From Flavobacterium aquidurense (GTDB lineage: Bacteria > Bacteroidota > Bacteroidia > Flavobacteriales > Flavobacteriaceae), in the NCBI RefSeq assembly GCF_001404985.1, contig NZ_JRLF01000012.1, positions 372,001 through 436,000 of the forward strand: 64,000 nt of DNA. The letters run 5' to 3'. Of the stretch, positions 59,788 to 64,000 are shown in pieces (positions within the stretch are counted from its first letter, which is position 1; each line of letters opens with the position of its first letter). The notes beneath the pieces were generated by a model, which saw only the letters and a list, made by a program, of their open reading frames with translations, did not search any database and was not told the DNA's origin. A program made the translations under genes and the position numbers.

Positions 59788-60648
59788 TTATTTTATTAGG
59801 TTTCCTTTTTTGTCCCATTCTGTATAGGTGTTTTTTGTTCTGTTCCTAATAAAATAAACTTTTCCATTTTCATAATAAGCCTTATAATAAATTTCTTTTT
59901 CATTTTTTATTTCACTTTCATATTTTAGATTTCCGTTACCAAAACATGCATAAATTTTTCCATTTGGGATTCCATTTACAATATTTTCAAAGTGCGAAAT
60001 TTTCCCATTGTTAAAATAGCAAATGATTTTCCCATTATATCTTACATTGTCTTTAAACAGAATATCTTTTTTATAAAGTCCTGAAAATACCAAATCTTTA
60101 TTTTCGCTAAAATATTCTACATAATATTCTCCTTTTACTTTTTGTACATATTTTTCCATAAAGTTTCCATTAAAGTAATGATAACTTTGCGATACGTTTA
60201 TTATATATTTTAATTTTGGTTTTCCATTTATCCAATAATCAGTTGCTTCGTTTGTATTATTATCGTAAACGTGTTCTAGGTTTCCATTCTCTCTAAAACT
60301 TATGTTTTCTCCAATTTGCTTTCCATTACTATCATATTCACGAACATCTTTTGGTCTTCCGTTTTCATACCAATCGACCACTTTATCATAAATTACATTT
60401 TTGTTTTTAATACTGACAAGTGATTTCTTTTTCCCGGATTCGTAAAAATCAACCATAATATAATCTGATTTTGCTTTGTAAAACCGTATTGTTTTTATTT
60501 TTTTATTTTCATAATAAAATGTGTCTCTTACCTTATAATTTTCTTTAGTAAATCCTATTCTGCTTAATTCATTTTCAATTACTGTTTTTTTCTCACAGCA
60601 AGAAAATAGAAAGCAAATTAATACTGGTAATAAAATATTTTTTTTCAA
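59788..60648 (-). CDS. YwqK/MORN-like repeat lipoprotein
   Basis: 286 residues with a lipobox (FLFSCCEKK, Cys at about 17). It contains repeated Y/F-x-E/N-x-G-x segments: YESGKKKSLV, YENGRPKDVREY, RENGNLEHVYDN, NGKISHFENIVNG, YENGKVYFIRN, typical of MORN-like YwqK family antitoxin proteins. Many act as immunity to secreted toxins in polymorphic-toxin loci. It is last in the minus-strand operon headed by the effector-like gene. The immunity role is inferred from family and context. Confidence 0.75.
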   Translation of the reverse strand: MKKNILLPVLICFLFSCCEKKTVIENELSRIGFTKENYKVRDTFYYENKKIKTIRFYKAKSDYIMVDFYESGKKKSLVSIKNKNVIYDKVVDWYENGRPKDVREYDSNGKQIGENISFRENGNLEHVYDNNTNEATDYWINGKPKLKYIINVSQSYHYFNGNFMEKYVQKVKGEYYVEYFSENKDLVFSGLYKKDILFKDNVRYNGKIICYFNNGKISHFENIVNGIPNGKIYACFGNGNLKYESEIKNEKEIYYKAYYENGKVYFIRNRTKNTYTEWDKKGNLIK

Positions 60649-60725
60649 TTTTCTCTTTGTTTAATTGGTTTCTGGTATAGTTAAGTCTGTTTATTAACGG
60701 TGTATTTTGACAATCTTAAAAAAAC

Positions 60726-61226
60726 TTATTTCTTGATCACGAATACTTTTTTTGTAACTCTAAACTCATCGGTAATGATTCTTGTGCTTGGCTGCATTAT
60801 ACCATCGCGGAGCATAATGCTATCAATTCTAACTTGATCAGTAATTATACCGTCGATAAAATTTACTCCTAATTTGTCAAAGGAAATATTGTATAAAGGG
60901 ATAGTTCTATTAGTTTCTGAGGTAAAAGTATCTATCAAGTTTTTTTTTAAATATTTATAATCGTAATTTATTGTAGTAGTTTTTAAAAACCCATATTCAA
61001 TAAATCTTAATCTTTTAATATCCAGTAGTTTGGTTGTTACTGTATCTAAATCATTTTTATAATTTATTTTACCATCATATCCTCTGCCAAAAATAACGGT
61101 ATCAGGGAAATCCACAGAGATAGTAGAACTTTTCAAATACTTTTTCTTTACCATATCATTATCATTGTTCTTCTTACAACAGATTACCAACATCAAGACG
61201 ATTAATAAGATTGCATTTTTTTTCAT
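60726..61226 (-). CDS. Immunity-like lipoprotein paralogue 4
   Basis: 166 residues. Lipobox MLVICCKK. The mature part shares with the three paralogues upstream: a FPDTV-x-F motif (VDFPDTVIFGRGYDGKINYKNDLDT), the IPLYNI-x-FDKLGVNFIDG box (about 110-126) and the end RIITDEFRVTKKVFVI. It is the most divergent of the four (N-terminus and signal differ). It lies 28 nt after a 42-codon remnant of another copy. Confidence 0.8.
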   Translation of the reverse strand: MKKNAILLIVLMLVICCKKNNDNDMVKKKYLKSSTISVDFPDTVIFGRGYDGKINYKNDLDTVTTKLLDIKRLRFIEYGFLKTTTINYDYKYLKKNLIDTFTSETNRTIPLYNISFDKLGVNFIDGIITDQVRIDSIMLRDGIMQPSTRIITDEFRVTKKVFVIKK

Positions 61227-61254
61227 CGCTTATTTTTGTATTAATGTTTTATTT

Positions 61255-61383
61255 CTAGAGCTCTCGTTTAATTGAATCTAATTTTTTTTCTTGAATTTTT
61301 TTATTTTCTTGCTTGCAAGAGACTAGAAGTACGAATATAGTTGTCAAGAAACAGGTTAGGTTTTTTATTGTTTTATTGCTCAT
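61255..61383 (-). CDS. 42-aa lipoprotein remnant of the paralogue family
   Basis: A short minus-strand frame with ATG at 61381-61383 and TAG at 61255-61257. It encodes a lipoprotein signal like that of its neighbours (MSNKTIKNLTCFLTTIFVLL, then VSCK as in the paralogues' LVSCKKEKK) and 18 charged residues (QENKKIQEKKLDSIKREL). The signal matches the copy ending at 61400 almost residue for residue, so this is a truncated duplicate, or a very small lipoprotein in its own right. It lies between two paralogues with gaps of 16 and 28 nt. Confidence 0.6.
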   Translation of the reverse strand: MSNKTIKNLTCFLTTIFVLLVSCKQENKKIQEKKLDSIKREL

Positions 61384-61399
61384 TTCTTGAAAGTCAAAA

Positions 61400-61912
61400 T
61401 TACTTTTTAGTACGGTTTTTAATCACGAACACTTTTTTCGTAACTCTAAATTCGTTGGTAATTATTCTTGTCATAGATTCACCTTTAGCATTTTTTGCTC
61501 CGTTGTCGATCATAACTTCGTCGGTTATGAAGCCATCAATGTAATTTAAACCCAACTTATCGAATTTGATATTATATAAAGGAATAAGTTTATTATTTCT
61601 GGCACCGAATGTATCCCTTATAATTTTTTTTAAAGAATCATCATAATTTATAGACTTGTTCTTTATATATGAATAGTATATATATCTATTTTTTTTAATG
61701 TCATCGAAACTTGTAGTAATAGTATCTAAACTATTTTTATAATTAATTTTTCCATTATATAGCTCATTTATAAATACAGTGTCAGGAAAAACAAAACTTA
61801 TTTTATAATTATCACTTCTTTCTACTATCTTTTTCTCTTTTTTACAAGAAACTAGAATTAAGAATATAATTGTCGAGAAACAGGTTAGACTTTTTATTCT
61901 TTTATTGTTCAT
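61400..61912 (-). CDS. Immunity-like lipoprotein paralogue 3
   Basis: 170 residues. Lipobox LILVSCKKEKK. Shares FVFPDTVFINELYNGKINY, LIPLYNIKFDKLGLNYIDG and RIITNEFRVTKKVFVIKNRT with the copies upstream. Its start overlaps the stop of paralogue 2 by 11 nt. No catalytic residues are apparent; a small beta-rich binding protein in the envelope is likely. Immunity function is inferred. Confidence 0.8.
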   Translation of the reverse strand: MNNKRIKSLTCFSTIIFLILVSCKKEKKIVERSDNYKISFVFPDTVFINELYNGKINYKNSLDTITTSFDDIKKNRYIYYSYIKNKSINYDDSLKKIIRDTFGARNNKLIPLYNIKFDKLGLNYIDGFITDEVMIDNGAKNAKGESMTRIITNEFRVTKKVFVIKNRTKK

Positions 61913-62456
61913 TATCTACATGATCAAAAATTACTTTTTGAGTACGATCCTTAATCACGAACACTTTTTTTGTAACTCTAAATTCATTGGTAATTATTCT
62001 CATCATAGGTTCACCTTTATCATTTTTTGCTCCGTTTTCAATCATAACTTCATCGGTTATCATCCCATCAATATAATTCAAACCTAACTTATTAAATTTA
62101 ATATTATATAGAGGGATTAGTATATTACTAGTTGCAACAAATGTGTCATTTGCTATTTTTTTTAAATGATTGTCCTCGTAGTTAATGTCTTTAGTTTGAG
62201 TCAGGGCAAATTCTAGGAATCTAGTATTCTTTTGTAACTTGCGTATTTCAGTGGTTAATGTATCTAAATTATTTCTGTAATTTATTTTCCCGTCGTATCT
62301 CTCATTTAGAAAAACCGTATCTGGAAAAGCAATATTTATTTCATAATTGTCCTTGGCGCTTCTGTTTACTATCTTTTTCTCTTTTTTACAAGAAACTAGA
62401 ACTACGAATATAGTTATCACGAAAAAGGTTAGACTTTTTATTGTTTTATTTTTCAT
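61902..62456 (-). CDS. Immunity-like lipoprotein paralogue 2
   Basis: 184 residues. Lipobox VVLVSCKKEKK. Family motifs: IAFPDTVFLNERYDGKINY, LIPLYNIKFNKLGLNYIDG, MMRIITNEFRVTKKVFVIKDRT, then a C-terminal tail (QKVIFDHVDNEQ) shared with paralogue 1. Its start overlaps the end of paralogue 1 by 11 nt and its end overlaps the next start by 11 nt, so translation is coupled. The identical overlap lengths reflect the tandem duplication. Confidence 0.82.
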   Translation of the reverse strand: MKNKTIKSLTFFVITIFVVLVSCKKEKKIVNRSAKDNYEINIAFPDTVFLNERYDGKINYRNNLDTLTTEIRKLQKNTRFLEFALTQTKDINYEDNHLKKIANDTFVATSNILIPLYNIKFNKLGLNYIDGMITDEVMIENGAKNDKGEPMMRIITNEFRVTKKVFVIKDRTQKVIFDHVDNEQ

Positions 62457-62979
62457 TATCTACATGATCAAAAATTACTTTCTGAGTACGATCCTTAATC
62501 ACAAACACTTTTTTCGTAATTCTAAATTCATTAGTAATGATTCGAGTCAAGGGTTGACCTCTATCATTTTTCATTTCGCTTTCAATCATGACTTCGTCGG
62601 TTATCATACCATCAATATAATTAACACCTAAACTATCAAATCGAATAGCATATAAAGGAATACTTCTGTGGTGAACAGCTGTAAATGTATCAGTGATTAT
62701 TTTTTTTAGATATTTATCACCATAATTTACATTTTTTGTTTTTACAAAATAGTAATCAATATATCTATATTTTTTGGGGTTATTTAAAGTAGTATCAATT
62801 GTATCTAAATCATTTTCGTAATTTATTTTTCCATCATATAATTCATTTACAAATACAGTGTCAGGAAAAACAAAACTTATTTTATAATTATCACTTCTTT
62901 CCAATATCCTTTTCTCTTTTTTGCAAGAAATAAGTGTTAGAAATAAGGCTGTAAAAAAAAAGACTAATTTTTTCATCAT
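62446..62979 (-). CDS. Immunity-like lipoprotein paralogue 1
   Basis: 177 residues. Lipobox LTLISCKKEKR. Motifs FVFPDTVFVNELYDGKINY, IPLYAIRFDSLGVNYIDG, RIITNEFRITKKVFVIKDRT. It is the first of the tandem set and overlaps the upstream effector-like gene by 4 nt (ATGA-type), so it is the most likely cognate partner of that protein. Confidence 0.82.
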   Translation of the reverse strand: MMKKLVFFFTALFLTLISCKKEKRILERSDNYKISFVFPDTVFVNELYDGKINYENDLDTIDTTLNNPKKYRYIDYYFVKTKNVNYGDKYLKKIITDTFTAVHHRSIPLYAIRFDSLGVNYIDGMITDEVMIESEMKNDRGQPLTRIITNEFRITKKVFVIKDRTQKVIFDHVDNEK

Positions 62980-63773
62980 TTTTTTATGTTATAATAATCG
63001 AGACGTTTTTGAAATTCAAGATTTTTTGCTTCTTGTTCTTGTGTGGCTTTTTGAAGAGCTCTATCATTTATTTGATTTAATTTATCTTTTTGAGATATAT
63101 GTACTGTTGAATCTTTTAATTTTTTCTCGTTGATTGCTGATTTAGTTACTCCAAAAGCATCAGTAGCTTTATAGCGATATAATTCCATACTAATTGAATC
63201 GGGATCAGATAAAGTTGCATTTTTTGTAACCATTGGTTGCTTATTAGGAACTCCGTATTTTAATATCATTTCTAATTCCAGAAGCCACGGAAACATTAAT
63301 GAAGATTTAGGAAATAAATTACCTAATAAATTGCCTAAATCAATACAAGTATTAAAATCATGACCCGGAGTATCAATAGATCCGGAACCTCTGTCGTTTT
63401 TTATATTTCCGCTTCCTGCAATTGGGTCTGCACCAAACCCAAAAACTCTTATACCATCTCTTTTTATTCCTACACGTACTAAATGTTTAACTACAACTTC
63501 GCTCAGCTGTGTCGCTTTTGTCCAGCTGCCGTCGCGGTTTCCTCGATAAATGGTATTGTCTTTACTCTCAAAATAAAGTTCTCCTTCAGTAGCTCTTCTA
63601 TTTGGGCCATCAGCAAAAAAATTATTGCTGGAAGAAAAGGAATCAAAACGATCTTTACTTTTTCTGGCTTCCAGCATTCCTCCCATAACATCTTTTCTTT
63701 CCCAGATGTTATCACTCATAAAATCATCACTATCAAATGGATTTCCATTTTTTCCAAATCTATCTCTAAACAT
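62976..63773 (-). CDS. Effector-like hypothetical protein upstream of the lipoprotein array
   Basis: 265 residues, no signal peptide. N-terminal 70 residues are disordered and charged. A conserved-looking segment follows (GELYFESKDNTIYRGNRDGSWTKATQLSEVVV, about 65-96) whose LSEVVV-type ending is common in the linker of flavobacterial secreted polymorphic toxins. Then comes GSIDTPGHDFNTCIDLGNLL and a helical C-terminus (KDKLNQINDRALQKATQEQEAKNLEFQKRLDYY). It is translationally coupled to the paralogous lipoproteins. A toxin, toxin-carrier or adaptor function is inferred from this context; no nuclease or other catalytic motif is recognised. Confidence 0.6.
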   Translation of the reverse strand: MFRDRFGKNGNPFDSDDFMSDNIWERKDVMGGMLEARKSKDRFDSFSSSNNFFADGPNRRATEGELYFESKDNTIYRGNRDGSWTKATQLSEVVVKHLVRVGIKRDGIRVFGFGADPIAGSGNIKNDRGSGSIDTPGHDFNTCIDLGNLLGNLFPKSSLMFPWLLELEMILKYGVPNKQPMVTKNATLSDPDSISMELYRYKATDAFGVTKSAINEKKLKDSTVHISQKDKLNQINDRALQKATQEQEAKNLEFQKRLDYYNIKK

Positions 63774-64000
63774 AATAAAAATTGTTGGTTTATACTAATT
63801 TGATATTATTGTAAAATAAAATATTTCTTACTTGTTCTTTGTTTTAAAGAAATAAATTGAGGTAAAAATATTACAAAATAATATAGTAAACAATTTTTTA
63901 AATATAAATTTTATAAAATAATAAGAAATAATCTAAAAATAATTATTTATAAAACTAATCTTAACTGTTGTAGAACAAAAAAATGTGCAATTTTCATTGC
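63774..64000. other. A/T-rich region at right edge, no gene seen
   Basis: About 230 bp with long A/T runs and no reading frame that looks coding. The edge cuts through a probable terminator hairpin (AATGTGCAAT - TTTC - ATTGC...), similar to that at 59218-59249; its downstream half lies outside the window. Confidence 0.5.

Noticed and set aside
62347..62631. 94-codon plus-strand frame within the lipoprotein array (and a similar one at 61905-62087)
   Set aside because: These are antisense shadows of the paralogous lipoprotein genes; they resemble each other only because the sense genes are duplicated.

Overview
The window looks like a chromosomal stretch of a Flavobacterium-type bacterium (Bacteroidota). 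The evidence is a strongly A+T-rich sequence, a tmRNA encoding the tag (A)GENNYALAA, Bacteroidota-type promoter boxes (TAnnTTTG), Sus-style/TonB-linked outer-membrane proteins, menaquinone synthesis (MenE), MnmD, a LETM1-related biofilm protein, and flavobacterial interspersed palindromes. No rRNA, CRISPR array, transposase or integrase was seen.

Layout. 1-2160 (minus): three genes that look like the end of a phage-tail-like or injection-system-like cluster, with a signal-peptide fibre-like protein and a protein whose N-terminus resembles small flavobacterial tail-associated proteins. 2572-5526: an unrecognised 984-residue protein with a disordered N-terminus and a late coiled coil. 5616-6009: ssrA. 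6.0-38.4 kb is ordinary chromosome. It holds a beta-lactamase-fold hydrolase, a saccharopine/alanine-dehydrogenase-like enzyme, fumC, a TonB-family barrel, ArsC-like, CPBP protease, menE, an RsmB-type methyltransferase, kup, an ECF sigma/anti-sigma/sensor operon, ilvE, mnmD, divergent oxyR and dps, a bicarbonate module (SulP transporter plus beta-carbonic anhydrase), sodC, and a GH18 chitinase. One small secreted-protein gene at 36742-37227 is split by an in-frame TAA. 38.7-45.0 kb is a fatty-acid beta-oxidation operon (marR-fadN-fadA-fadE) in the same order as Bacillus fadNAE, headed by a MarR-type regulator.

45.2-54.6 kb is the most unusual part: an RNA-repair island. A WYL-domain regulator and an HD-domain hydrolase run leftwards. 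To the right lies a 97-bp tandem palindromic repeat, then a noncoding block (47.7-48.4 kb). This block has two tandem copies of an operator-promoter-RNA module, a tRNA-like sequence with its anticodon arm replaced by a long hairpin, a second acceptor/T-arm minihelix, and six copies of a strictly 20-nt motif (GGTCAA-N6-STTACTTC). Downstream are a RING-like/TerD-like protein of the MXAN_6230/SCO0854 type, rtcB (RNA ligase), a hypothetical gene and a TatD nuclease. The operator in front of the two noncoding modules recurs in front of rtcB, so one regulator probably controls RNAs and ligase together. I read this as a flavobacterial counterpart of the Rsr/Y-RNA/RtcB repair operons, with a different set of RNA components.

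54.8-59.1 kb is a two-gene Gabija-like anti-phage module (OLD-family ATPase/TOPRIM nuclease plus UvrD-like helicase, overlapping by 25 nt), both proteins longer than the classic ones. 59.3-63.8 kb (minus) holds an XRE-type regulator and an operon with a secreted-effector-like protein followed by four tandem paralogous lipoproteins (overlapping starts and stops), a 42-residue lipoprotein remnant and a YwqK/MORN-like lipoprotein. This arrangement is typical of effector/immunity arrays. Intergenic space throughout 38-54 kb carries several families of short palindromic repeats, and two copies of a conserved structured element (possibly Flavo-1 RNA) lie at 10.3 and 46.2 kb.
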